Shown here: positions 12,561 to 24,700 of the stretch, one piece after another
Position numbering within the stretch: the first letter of the stretch is position 1
How the letters are laid out: every line of letters begins with the position of its first letter
NCBI GenBank assembly: GCA_014338405.1
Contig: JTDE01002432.1
Coordinates: 1-64,000 of the forward strand
Direction of reading: 5' to 3'
DNA from: Paragonimus skrjabini miyazakii
Taxonomy: Eukaryota > Platyhelminthes > Trematoda > Plagiorchiida > Troglotrematidae
Length of the DNA stretch: 64,000 nt
Program-made: the position numbers and the translations under genes
Notes under the pieces: generated by a model
Told to the model about the DNA's origin: nothing
Database searches by the model: none
What the model saw: only the letters and a program-made list of their open reading frames with translations

Positions 12561-12568
12561 GTATTTCC

Positions 12569-12696
12569 AGTTGAACATCACCCACAGTTGATCGCAGCTG
12601 TCGCATTCTCACAGAATTCCCAGTCGGCCGTTTGTGAACGGTAAAGGTTTCATAGGAATGCGACAGCTGCGATCAACTGTGGATGATGTTCAACTT
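12569..12696. repeat. Near-perfect hairpin with 40-base arms built from the SINE-like repeat
   Basis: The arm 12569-12608 (AGTTGAACATCACCCACAGT through TGTCGCATTC) is repeated as a reverse complement at 12656-12696 with about one mismatch. The loop is 47 bases. The right arm continues on the minus strand to about 12745 as a normal copy of the SINE-like repeat seen at 2896 and 21835 (TACTGATGAGTAGCCGGGGA, TTAATTTCAAGTTGAAC, TTGATCGCAGCTGTCGC). The left arm is therefore a second, inverted partial copy. Confidence 0.75.
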
Positions 12697-12745
12697 GAAA
12701 TTAACCGAATCCCCGGCTACTCATCAGTAGTCGAATTGTATTGTT
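12656..12745 (-). repeat. SINE-like repeat, copy 2
   Basis: Read on the minus strand it aligns with 2896-2975 over its whole length, but the tRNA-like end is missing. It forms the right half of the hairpin. Confidence 0.55.
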
Positions 12746-12749
12746 ACTT

Positions 12750-13657
12750 TTCACGGAAATCAGGTATTCCTTTGAGTTAAATAACTTAAACACCCCTATA
12801 ACGAGATTAGGTACAACAAAACTCCGTTGTAACAAAGAGATATAGCGTATCGACTACGTTTATGATACAGAAAATGTTTCAAGCCAAACGGGAGGTCATG
12901 ACAACCACTTTCTTGGGTTTAGCCATTTTGTTATAATCGGGTCCGATCGTAGGAATTTTGACAAGATTTGTCCACCATCTGATCTAGGATTTTCAGCCAT
13001 AAGGAATATGCGAACTGCAATTTCCCACTGTATAGATAGGTGAAACATTCGGTGCATAAGCATAAACTATATTCATGTATTTCCGTTTCGAAGCAGCCAC
13101 ACTTGGAAATGACGTAAACTAATGCACACTAGTGCGAGTTTTTCATTACGATTACTGAGTCTTTTTGCATGACAAAAGATTGCAGGTTCCTTTTAATGTG
13201 ATCATTTATCCAACTAGTTAAACTTTTCAAGGGTATCCGATGAACATAACTCGTCATATTCAACGACAGTCGTTGCTACTCAGCGTTCAGCAATGATCTG
13301 TGTGTGGTTAACTGAGACAGCTTCATTATCGCTCATTTTTTTCACTTGATGTCTTTCAGTGAATCGTCATGAGCCCAGTCGAGAGACGTTGACCTAGTTG
13401 ATGAAGTGCAGATATGCGAAAAAATTATTCCTAATAATTATTTTGAAGTCAGTTTGCGTGATTATTTAAAACTGTCAACGAAATATGGCTTGGTGTTACA
13501 AAATTCTTACTGATATTTTCTGTTGGGCCGGAATACAACTCAACACAACTACTTCGACTTTTAAACATATGTAAGTCTGGAATGGGTCGAGATAGCTGTG
13601 GTTGTTGTAAGAGTGGGCATCTTGCAACGGTGGAAGATCAGTCCATTTTGCTTTACC
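12750..13657. other. No gene recognised
   Basis: Only short frames, some running into the gap. Nothing identifiable. Confidence 0.5.
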
Positions 13658-13757
13658 NNNNNNNNNNNNNNNNNNNNNNNNNNNNNNNNNNNNNNNNNNN
13701 NNNNNNNNNNNNNNNNNNNNNNNNNNNNNNNNNNNNNNNNNNNNNNNNNNNNNNNNN
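13658..13757. other. Assembly gap (100 N)
   Basis: Exactly 100 N, the usual placeholder for a scaffold gap of unknown size. Reading frames that cross it on either strand are artefacts. Confidence 0.98.
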
Positions 13758-15583
13758 GGGGGTAGGCGCCTAATACATATTGCATGCGACCGAACTTTTC
13801 CATACATACATTCCCAATGTCCCAGCTAATTTTGTACGTCAAGGATCCGAGTGACACAAGGATTGTTTATTCATAAAATCGACACAGGGGCTGTACACTT
13901 CAACAGAGAACTGATTAGCTGTTGATTTTTTGTTTAACCAGCTATCACGGTTTAATGATATTTGCTAGCTTACATGCTGTGTGCTCCCATGCACATAAAG
14001 TTTTCGGTTGCTTTCTCGTGTTAATAGTTTACTGGCTGATTGGTAATTCTGGCTCGGTCTAACGACGATCGCGGTTCCGGCTAACCGTACTGACTACGGA
14101 AGTTTCTGCTAAGTTTTTGCGTTCAAACAGTTCCACATATGATTTTGGGAAACCCTACGTTGGAATATCACATGTGTAAAATGGGCATAATCGCACAAGT
14201 GGTGCGTGATTACAATCGATTACAAACTAGGGGTTAGACAATGCGGAAGAAACCAGTTTATGCAGTTAAGGCGTGTTAATGTGATAAAGTCACACCGTAC
14301 GTCATTAAAGAGCTCCTATATGTCGCGGTTCCAAACTCTATATTGATAACAAATCGCGCAGTAGAAAAGTAACCTATTTCTTAACGGTAAAAAATGTGAA
14401 AAGTTAGAAACGCTATGTTACACGATTTTTACCATGACGTTTCGATCTCTTTGCAACCACTCACTAACAACTTTTGAGTTTGTTATACCAGGAATCGAAC
14501 TGAATAAGCTGCAGGACGTGCTCTAGAACAACAGGTATCCTTCCTGGGTTACTAAGCTGTGCGGTCAGCTCAACAGCAATACGAAAAATTAGCATACACA
14601 GAAAGATACTATTTCTAAACCTTCTCTGTAACGGAGATGATGTGAGCTCACGAATACAGAATAAGTTTCCTACCACCAACATGCCCGTCTTTAACGCAGC
14701 CCAATTAGTAGGTTTTACAAGACGTTTTGCGTTTCAACATTTCCATCCAAACAGTCGGCTCATCCGTCTGCGAAATCATAAGTTATCTAACACTTTTGAT
14801 GTAAGTCCCGAGTCACATAGTCAACTGAGCCGGACGCCACTTGCAAGCCAGAATTAGTGAACACATACCAGGCTGGAATAAGTGCCAGATTACACACAAC
14901 TGGTTCCATGTTCATCACTGATACTAACCCACAAACCTGTAAGTTGATTGCGTCAGCATTTGCACGAAACTTATTTTTCACTCATCAGCCTGACAGGACT
15001 TCAAAGTTCCAGATTACCTGAATGACCACCAATACGAATCGTTTCCAATGTACTGAGGCAAAGTTCATCAGAAAATCTAATATGTGCGTTTATAGGGAAC
15101 TGCCTGATACCCCCCTCCTACCATGAGAGTGTCATGGGCTTTCCACTAATGAACGATGATTAATTAATTGTAATTGTTTCACGATTTGCATTTCATTTGA
15201 TGAATCTAACCACCTGCACTGTGCGCTTGTAACTATGCAGCAAAATGTGTCATGACATAAATCGCACAACGTAGCGTTTCAGACTTCACTTTTTATACAA
15301 GGTATTTGTACGCACTCTATAGTACTGCATAGCTGAGATGAGGTTGTGACCCCAAGATTTACGTCAGCACATATTTTTCAAACCTTTTGAGTACTGTACA
15401 CATGAGTAAACTTGATAAGTTTGATCGCACTCATGGAGAACACATTGAGGTTACATTTCTGCAGAAACTGTAGTACAACGCAAGATGAATTCATTAATCA
15501 CGCTTATTAGATCACAGACAAAAAAGTTTCATCCTTTGCTCAATTAAAAGTGTCTGAAATCTAGTGTATTCCACTATGCTTAC
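13758..15583. other. Region 3' of the last SLC4 exon found
   Basis: It should hold the rest of the SLC4 gene (a cytoplasmic tail exon and the 3' UTR), because the exon ending at 15584 finishes at a donor and not at a stop. SLC4 tails are poorly conserved and I could not identify it. Confidence 0.4.
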
Positions 15584-15736
15584 TTTAATGTGCATTTCCG
15601 GTACACTTGTCACACGATAAACGTTGCCCTTTTGTCTTCTGGGGTTGCTGCCGGGTAGTACTTGATCGAGCCAACGTAATTCATCATAGGTAAACAAGAA
15701 GTCCAGTAGCTTGCGAATGAAACACATGCCTAATAC
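15584..15736 (-). CDS. SLC4 transporter, C-terminal exon (last one seen)
   Basis: Acceptor TTGTTCTAG, 51 codons, phase 0 at both ends, donor GTAAGC. Encodes the final membrane residues VLGMCFIRKLLDF and then FTYDELRWLDQVLPGSNPRR, the family's conserved entry to the cytoplasmic tail (compare R-K-x-M-D ... L-x-W-L-D). The tail continues in an unseen exon. Confidence 0.9.
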
Positions 15737-18700
15737 CTAGAACAACACAATAAAATTATGGTTTACACACCCGAATGTGAATATATCGTTCTTGATACCG
15801 TGCATACACAATAGAACTTCTCGAATTAGAAATAATAGTTATCAAGAAAATTTGAAGTATTTTTACTAAGGTATACAATTAACGTGTCGTGATTGGTCGA
15901 CCGACTTCTCTGGATTGACTAAGAAATTGATTGGCAGCGAAGAAACCTTCAACCACTTACTCCGGAAAATACTCCAGTCTTTCCTCATTGAATGAAATTT
16001 GGACGTTGACTTATGCTAGAAACAAGAGCTGAAAAAGTACTTCAAGTGCACTTAAACACAGCGGTATTTTTGATAACCACCTGAAGCAACGAAATGTTTG
16101 ACTGTTAGTAGTTTTTCTTGGTGAATTCGGTGACCCGAATTATCCGCACTGTCTATTTAACTGTGATGTACAGTACTTAGCGTCTATAGTGAGTGGTATG
16201 AGAAAATTTAAAAACGAGCACTTCGTGCTACAAGTAGCGAAAACTCAGCCACAGGAAGAACAGAAACCTAGAAGGACATTTGGAAACGTGTAGATTACTG
16301 GAATGCAATGTGTGAGGGGAAAGGCTAGCGCAACTTGATTGATAATGGACGTGGAGGCATGTCAACGTCCACGATATTTGTAGAGTGGTTACACGTACTT
16401 TTTAACGGGTGTCTGACAGTAAACAGATTTTTAGACCAAATGCCTTTCACAGTCAAAACAACCGTGATCAATTAAAAAAATGGAGACAATGTTTTTTATA
16501 GAACAACCATCACCCACTTAAAATTTTCCTATCCATTTTTTTGAAAGAAGAATGAAAAACACAAACACAAAGTGTTATTCTCTTGCATCCATAACTAAGT
16601 TTATACGGGGGACTATGAACTATTAACTACCCTAATCTCAGGCAAAACAACCCATGTGTACGATCCAGAATCAAGCGTTATTTTAAATCGCATTTCAGAC
16701 GGTGAAAAGAATATCTCGAGTTAACTTCGCAGTATTCCGTTGCACGCGCTTCAGTTTTGTGGTGAAACACGAGATATGTAACACATTCGTTTTATTTGCT
16801 AAAGTTCGAACTTACATGTAAAATAGAAAAATTCATTTTACTGGACGATAGCACCAAGTGTCAATTTTGTTACGAAAACGGTCATTTCGACTGATAGGTT
16901 GTTACCACTTTCTTCAATTAAATATTCTCTTTTGCCAACAATGCTGTCAAACTATTCATCGATGTATGATGTGGATGTTGCTGCAAATAATTTTCAAAGA
17001 TTGCTTTTCTTCACTGAAGTCAGACAAAATATTCTCTCGGTTTACTTTACTACTAAACTTTCGCAGAACCGTTGGGTGGAGGAGGCAATTAAGTCGTTTG
17101 TTGGAAAGTGAAGTAACTACAATGGTTTGAATTGTTCAGTCAACTTCATGACGAGTTTCGACGTTATCGTTCTGCAAGAGCCATTAACTTGTTTCAATGA
17201 GATTCGATGTTATCACAGTGTTTTGCCCTGGTGGCACTTCACGACACCGGGGATATCCTCCTCCAAATTGAAATCCAGCGACCTGCTGAGAAACTGTCCA
17301 TTGTGCATCATTATTAGAGTTCTGGAAGACTGGTGTTTGTTGAAAGTCATATTGTCTAATAATTTTAAGTAGTCTGGGCTAGCTACACTGCTGTGGTCAC
17401 ATTCAACAAGGTAAGAAAACTGCTTTGTGTGTGACAGTGGGACCATTCTAAGTAAGCGCATTGTCGGATGTGTCATGCACTGGGTCAATATTCTCTTATA
17501 CCATAATCATGCTAAAACTTCACGAAACAGCACAAAATAAGACCTAAAGGTGAATATTAGATGATTACTCAACCAAAATTTGAAAGTAGTTGGTGTCAAC
17601 TTCAACCAGATCGTACTGTATTTTAAATAAGTATTAACGACAATCGTTTGGCGGTTTTAAATTTTGTAGTTAGCCATATATGACATAAACATACTTGGTC
17701 CTGAAAGTAAATGTGAATTTCGACGTTTTCTCTTGCAATGGTTAGTCAGAAATGGGAAGGTGAAAAAAACCGGTCTTGCTATTTTTCATTCAAATCCGAG
17801 TGGAGATAAAACACTCCCTTTTACTCGTTGGTCCAAAATAACGTCAAATTTTACACCAGTTACCAGATGTGTTATTTCTCAACTGGTCTGAATTGACCTG
17901 AACGAGGTTTCACTGCCGTTTTGCCAAAGGATTTCGGGCCTCTGTTTCAGATTTCCTTAAGGTGGTAGACGCTTAGATATGTTAGTTGGGATAACAAAAA
18001 TGTACACCAACTCCAAGCCTTGGGAGCGGGTGTGAGTCATTGTTAAGACAACAAAGCTGAACACGATCAGTCCAGAAGGCAAAATTTACTTGGTGCCATA
18101 GCCTCTGTGCACTGTCTTTTCCCGAAACGCACTGTCCACTGTATGTTCTTCCAGAAGTTTTCAGTTTCAAACAAGTTAAGCGGTTACATTGGACTGTCTG
18201 CTTTAGTGAGGCAAGTCAAATTTCCTTCGCAGGAAGTGAATAGTAGTGATTTTCAGTGACCCACAATTTCGAAACCATCACACGTCCATTATATTGGGTA
18301 ATCTAAATGATGAGCTTCAGTACGGTGAAGGGCTGTTGTATTATCATCAGAATTTGTTGAACAATTATACAGGCAATTGTCATCGCTCTGATCATCTGTT
18401 CAGCAGAATGCGAAACTTAGGTCATGATCGTACAGGACGTAATGAACTCCCAAATTTAGTGACCTCCTGGAACGAATTCACCTCATGATCGCTAAAGTCG
18501 ATTGACCTAAAAAACAGTGTATTTCTGGACATCCATTATAAGATACGTGAAAACAAATACAATCAAACTCCTCCGTTATCTTGCACGATTGATGTGTCTC
18601 TATATATGTTGAAAGGAGCTCGTGGTTAATCTCGTTGCTGACACGTCCTTCACAATGCGTACACGCAAGTCCAATATAATCTTCCCGCTTCTGGTCTCCT

Positions 18701-21700
18701 AGGCCCTTTATTTGGACGTTTAAAGCTCTTGCCGTACTACAGTCCTTAGGGACGCTGCACGCCACATAACAAGCTCAGTCATTTCGGATAATAAGCAGAG
18801 ACTGGTACTGACAGTGGATTTTATCAGTTTGCCTACTTAAACTTTGATAGCATGAACGATGCCATCGTAATTAGGTGGTGGACCGGCAGTGTGGTTACTA
18901 AGTATTGTGGTCAGCGAATGCCAAAGGTACCACAGAAATTATACCACACGATAAACTTACCTGTTTCGGTTTAATGTTCCGCCAGATGTTACACATCAAT
19001 CATTTCTTTCTTGATATTTGTACACTTTTCGGAAGGAACTTAGCTACTGAGCCACGTGTATATTATTTATACAGACTTGTAAAAAGGATGGGACTTTTGG
19101 AGGAAAAAACTTCTGCGTTCGAGTTCGACATAAGCTGTTAAATGTTTTTGTGTATTCCAGAGAAAACGGATTACCACTAATGGCGCATCAGTTCGGCTTA
19201 CATTGTGGGCCATACAGGAATATCGGTTCAACCATCTAACCTCTGTGCTCTCATCAACTAAGTCACGGCAATGATGTCACAACGTGTTTGCACTCTAAAC
19301 TCGAAATGTTAGATTGGTCAGTCGTAACCACAATGTCGTAACTCAAATATCAGACATCCAAGAGCTGGGGTTCAGACAGCAAAAACTGGAGTCCAGTTCA
19401 AAAGGCTCACCAAGAAGACACGCTTCCTTATCGAGTCTATTGAGAGAATGGGTACAGCACACCGCTGAAACCCCAGTCAGGTTTGTTGCTTGTGCGCATG
19501 GTAGAGGTATACCTGCATTTACAGTGCAGTCACTTGCCCCCATCGTCTTAGTGTTTCGGCCACCACAGCCGACGATCGCCAAACCCTGTCTGTTCACACA
19601 CATCTATACAACTGTTTCAGAGCCTGGGAAGCAATGCTTGGTTGGGAACCAGCATGCAACAGTGATTGCGAGTGGGCAAAGTAGAAATATTGTATGTCCC
19701 CAACGGATTGTGCCTTCAAGACAGTTTTTTTTAATAACCGATGGGTAATAAAAAGCTGCACTCAAGAACGGAACGAACTTATAAATAACCAAAAGACTTA
19801 TCAAAACCTAACAAGTTTTCCACGGAATATGAGACAAGCCATGTGTTTTTAAGCTTATCCCGCTGTTTGTGAACTCTGCCGCTACGTTTTATAGCCACAC
19901 TGCCAAACCGATAAACGTCGCTCGGCATCTCTTTTGCCAATAAGCCGTGTCACCCATGTTTTGTCACCAAGTTTTATTTTACCATTTTATCTGTGCCGTG
20001 GTGAGGGCAACGTGTTGAGTTATCCAGATTGACGTAAACAGCTCGTTCAAAATTGTTGTCCAGGTTGAGCTAATTTGTCTTCCGGAAACCTGCTTCGTCC
20101 TGAAAAACGATATATTCAGGATGCAAAAGCCATTTGGCTTTGACCGACATGAACCATTCGCATCATACGAGTTTTGGTTAGGTGATTACGAACCAGGATA
20201 ACATGTTGATACATATGAATGCTGATCGAACTGGGTTTGGCGGGGTGGAGGGCTTAACGCACCCTTCAAGTGTCGTGTCTGTTCGCAAACTGACTTCTCT
20301 AGCAATGTGCAGACAGATTGTAAGTGTGAATGCTTATGATAGGGGTTTAGAACCGATACTTTCATTTCACCGAAGACATGTCAGACTTTTGAGCCTTGGG
20401 ATGACTAAATCGATCTTTCTCTCTCTCTCTCTCCGCGTCTGTCTATCTGATTCTAGTCATGTTGAGTTTGTTGGATCATACCCTTTTCAGTTTATTTGAT
20501 TCAGCTGGACAGCAGCCATGCACAACTTGATCTGAACGGTCTTATCATGCGGGACCCAGATTGCATTCCTGGAACACACCGATACACGCTTATCGATACC
20601 GTTTACAACCGTTTGTTTGTAAAGTCCGCGTAATAATTATTCAGTCTTCATCCTAGATATCACGCCTGGTTAACGCGTGTTTGTAAATAACGGCTAAATA
20701 CATCGTGCATCAAAATATCCACTGTATAGTGCTCCACTGCACACGAACCAAAACCTCACCTTAGTGAGACAGTAATCCGTAGTATGTTTTATCAAATTTC
20801 GTACTTCATTCAGAGCTGGCAGAATCCACTAGGTATAGGAATCCGCCAAATACCGCTCAAGATGTGCTGTTTCACCAACGGTTCGACATCATTGTTACGC
20901 AGAGACAAAAAGAAGACAAGGCACTAATACGAAAAGCACATAGTCCCAAGAGATACCCAAAATGTTATTCGTGGTTCTGCTTGCACAAAAGGATTTTCCT
21001 TAGGCATGACGACAGCATGCATTGCATTTTGAGCTTATGACTACTTTGAGTTCCTACAGTGTTTGTGGACGTTTCCTGTAGATTCTGTGTTTTATTCAGC
21101 CCGTGTCGCACAACATAACCAACAGAACAGTCATCAGTTGATGTCCTCGGTCGACCACTACTCTGCAAGTCATGAACATTGTCTAATGTAACAAGCTTCT
21201 TCACCAACCTTTGGACTTATTTACTGGTAGCCGAATAGTGTATTGAACTGACTTTCATTTATGCCGCCTTTGGTGAAAACATGAAATAGACCAATAGGGA
21301 TTTTAGTACGAAGCATGTTGGCCGAACGGATTCGCTGGAAATACATGCACACCCCCCACCCTCTGCACAACCAGCTAATCTGGCTGTGGTTTCAGTGGCA
21401 TGTTGTGTCCGTTGGGTAAGCCCTTTGTCCTGGGCTGCATATTTTGTTGCCCGGTCTACAGTTCCTGGAGGTATGGTATTTCAAAACAAATTGTTCATCT
21501 ACAGAAGCAACCCATTCGATACCGAAGCAAGTTCGACGAAAGTGTTCAATGTAGTGTGTCGGGAATGCATCATTTTTTCGTCATGATTTACTGTAACCTG
21601 ATTGTGCTTGCTCACGTCTACAATTGTTCGGCCACATCGGGTTACTGTAGTCAGCAGTAGTCTTCCAATAACAAACAATTAGATCAAACACTCGCATTGC

Positions 21701-24700
21701 ACGCATTATGTGATGCTGGCTAATCGACAAAAGCGTTCACTGTCCTGTTAACTCCAATCGATGACCCCTTGACTAGAAATTCTGTCCAAGTTGAAATCAC
21801 AGAAATCACTAACTTGGTAAGCGATATTTTGATTACTGATGAGCAGTAGCTGATTTCGGTTTGTTCACATAACTTGAACATCACCAGTAGTGCCTAATGT
21901 GAGATCGATGCTCCAGTAGTCAACAGGGTTGTTTCATGAAGGCGTGGTTGAAATTCTAATCACGGCTGTGACAAGGATATGCACCAGTGATGAGACCTAA
22001 CAAGAGCCAAACCTAAATCTAGTGTTTTTTCCAAAGGGGCCGATTGGAAATTTTATGGCAACGCGACAGCTGTGATCAGTTGTGGGTAATGTTCAGGCTA
22101 TGTGGAAAAGCTTATGGGGCTCATTATGAGGCTAGCTACGAGATGGAGTTCTTGCGAACTGCGGTTTATTGTTCTTCCAGGTTGAGCGTTGGAGTCTAGC
22201 CACCTAATCTCAAAAGGCATTATTGATTTTAATCCACTACTGTCTACTAGGTGTTCTGAAGTACGGACTGTTGAGACAAAGGTTGAGAACCCTAATTACT
22301 ATTCTTTCTGGACTGGGCAGGCTTGTTGGTATCGTAGTTTATATACAACAGTGAATTATGTTAGTCGCACCAATTCATTATGCTACAATGGCCAAAGTAT
22401 TGTTGGTGGACCAAATCCCTGTCAGCAGTAAGCTTTCCGCTGTCCATTTATTTAACCCTGTTATGACTGCCTCAAGATGCTGGACCTTCCAAAACCTCTT
22501 CCTTATGTCTGTCCGTCCTTCTGTTCACTACTGCAATGATGCTGTCAAGAAACCCCTTGGGTAAGGCATGTGGTCAGTAATGGTGTGTGGGCTATATATA
22601 ACTACCGTCTAGCAGTTACTTCTTTTAACATAAGAATTACACATGGTTGAGGACCGGTTCTACAATTGGAATCGGAGTACTCGTAGAAATGATAGGAAAT
22701 AGACCAGTGCATGGAAGTCAAGTATAATATAAAATAATATTTGGGTTGATGGAAGTACCGACAACAATAAGAAGATGTACGCAGTGGATTGTGTGGGCAA
22801 TGTCGAAGGGGCAGGATCACATCGTCGCACTGTTGAGCTGTGGGACTGTGACGTAGCTGACGCCATCTCATACACTGCCCTTAGAACGTTGCCGAAGCGC
22901 ACGTCTTCTGAGGCGTGACGTTGGAAGATGGGTTGCGTTACGCGTCTGCGCGCTTAGTCGCCTGAACGTGCAGCGTCACGTGCTTGTCCTTTAACCCCCA
23001 TGTGAATGAATCAGTGAATGTTCGAGTGCGCATGTGTGTGCACGGTATTGCTATCCCCGTTGTTGACAGGGTGCATACTGCCGATCGAGTAAAAGAAGGT
23101 GAGAGGTGTTCAGCGGGGATTTTGTGTACTATTTGGATCCGGATTGCCGGATCACGCGTTAGCCTGTGGAACACGCCGTTGGTCTATGTGACCTTGGACG
23201 GTGGCGGAAGATGTGCGCAAGACGGATGTGTGGGCGAATGAATGACTGAGATTGAGCCATCAGGCTTGGGACACGGCAACGGACTGTTAAAGGCATAGAT
23301 GCTCCCCTGAATTCGAAACAAAACTGTTTTACTGAGAGTTTTGAAAACTCGGGACGGCCGTCTGAAACATACTGGACTTCATCTAGGTGGAACGTTCGGG
23401 CTTTTATCGCGATAAGCGGCTGATGCAATTTTGCAGTGAGTACAGAGTATTGCCTGGCCAACATCTATTTTAGACGTGTACGAGTCTTAACTTAGGCGCC
23501 GTTATTTCAATTGGCACGTGAAAGATCACATGGCCGCTATTCGTAGGCGACATGGCTCCATCAAGAGCTATCGATTTTTACGTAACATGTGCTTTGGTTC
23601 AAGCCATGTTTGGCAAGCTATCGCTTTGTTCCTGACTGGACAACAACCCTGCCAGCTGCAGCGGTTGAGGTGTGAGAAACTGGTAACGTTTGCCTTGAAG
23701 TATGCACCTCGTACTAACTTAGGTGATAAGCACCAAATAGCTGGACGGAATCTCAAAAGTAGTTGGGACATCAGACATCTTGGAATGTGACATACGTTAC
23801 CAGCACAACAAACACAAATTAGCTTAAAAGATTTTGCACTCGGTAGTTACCAGACGAAGCATGGTACACGGCATTAAAGATAATACTCATAGGAACGATA
23901 CTCGTAAAGAGCCCAGAGGTACCCATCGAAAAGTTTGGTTAACTAAGAAGGTTACTCTAATGGAAAAACTATTAGCAGAAGCCTGCAACTCATTCGTATC
24001 ATTGGTTCGAGGTGGCCGACTGTTGTTGCAACAATCGAATAGGCAAGTGAAACAATAATTCACAATAAATTGAAAAGTTCAGATCATTGATGAGACAATT
24101 ATAAGGTGTGTTAAGATGTTTTTTCGTTTCTACGGTGTTATCATCGCATGTCAAGGATACCGTACACAGTTCAGACTCAATCACACGAAAACAGATGTCT
24201 GATAGCAGCTCATTGATCATGTTGATCTGAAAACAGTGTTTCTGAAACAGGGTGGTGAAGGTGATGATCATAACTTCGTCACACTGGTTTCAAATGTTGC
24301 GGACAATTTAGGTAATTTCTCTTAAGTCGAGTCACTCGCCAACGGTTTCCACGTCCAAAACTTAATCGGAAGCTCTTAGCGAAAACACGCTGTGATTAAC
24401 CTTCCCCAACTGTAGCTATGGTTCTAGCTTCTATCATACTTCATTGTCTCAAGGCAACTATGGAAGCAGACACTAGGGAATTGCGGGCCAGGAGTTCCTT
24501 CTGTAAATTGATGTGAAGATCAGACTCTCACTCTTCGTTTGAATCTGGTGCAACGTCAGAGATAATGCCGACCAAATCGTTTTTTGTTGAATACCGATGT
24601 GAGTTCCACGCAGTGAACTGTTGCGCACATTTAGAGTTACTGAGAAGCAGGTGTGTGACGAAATATATGAATATACTATAGAAGTCCTGTTCATCTTCTT

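Noticed and set aside
13496..13857. ORFs running through the N block
   Set aside because: They are held open only by the 100 N and have no content of their own.
17390..17456. Minus-strand MVPLSHTKQFSYL after a TACTTAG acceptor as the missing SLC4 exon (expected VPLRRVHLFT)
   Set aside because: The phase fits and VPL matches, but the following residues are hydrophilic and lack the membrane span and FP-x-M end; no good donor restores the frame. Probably chance.
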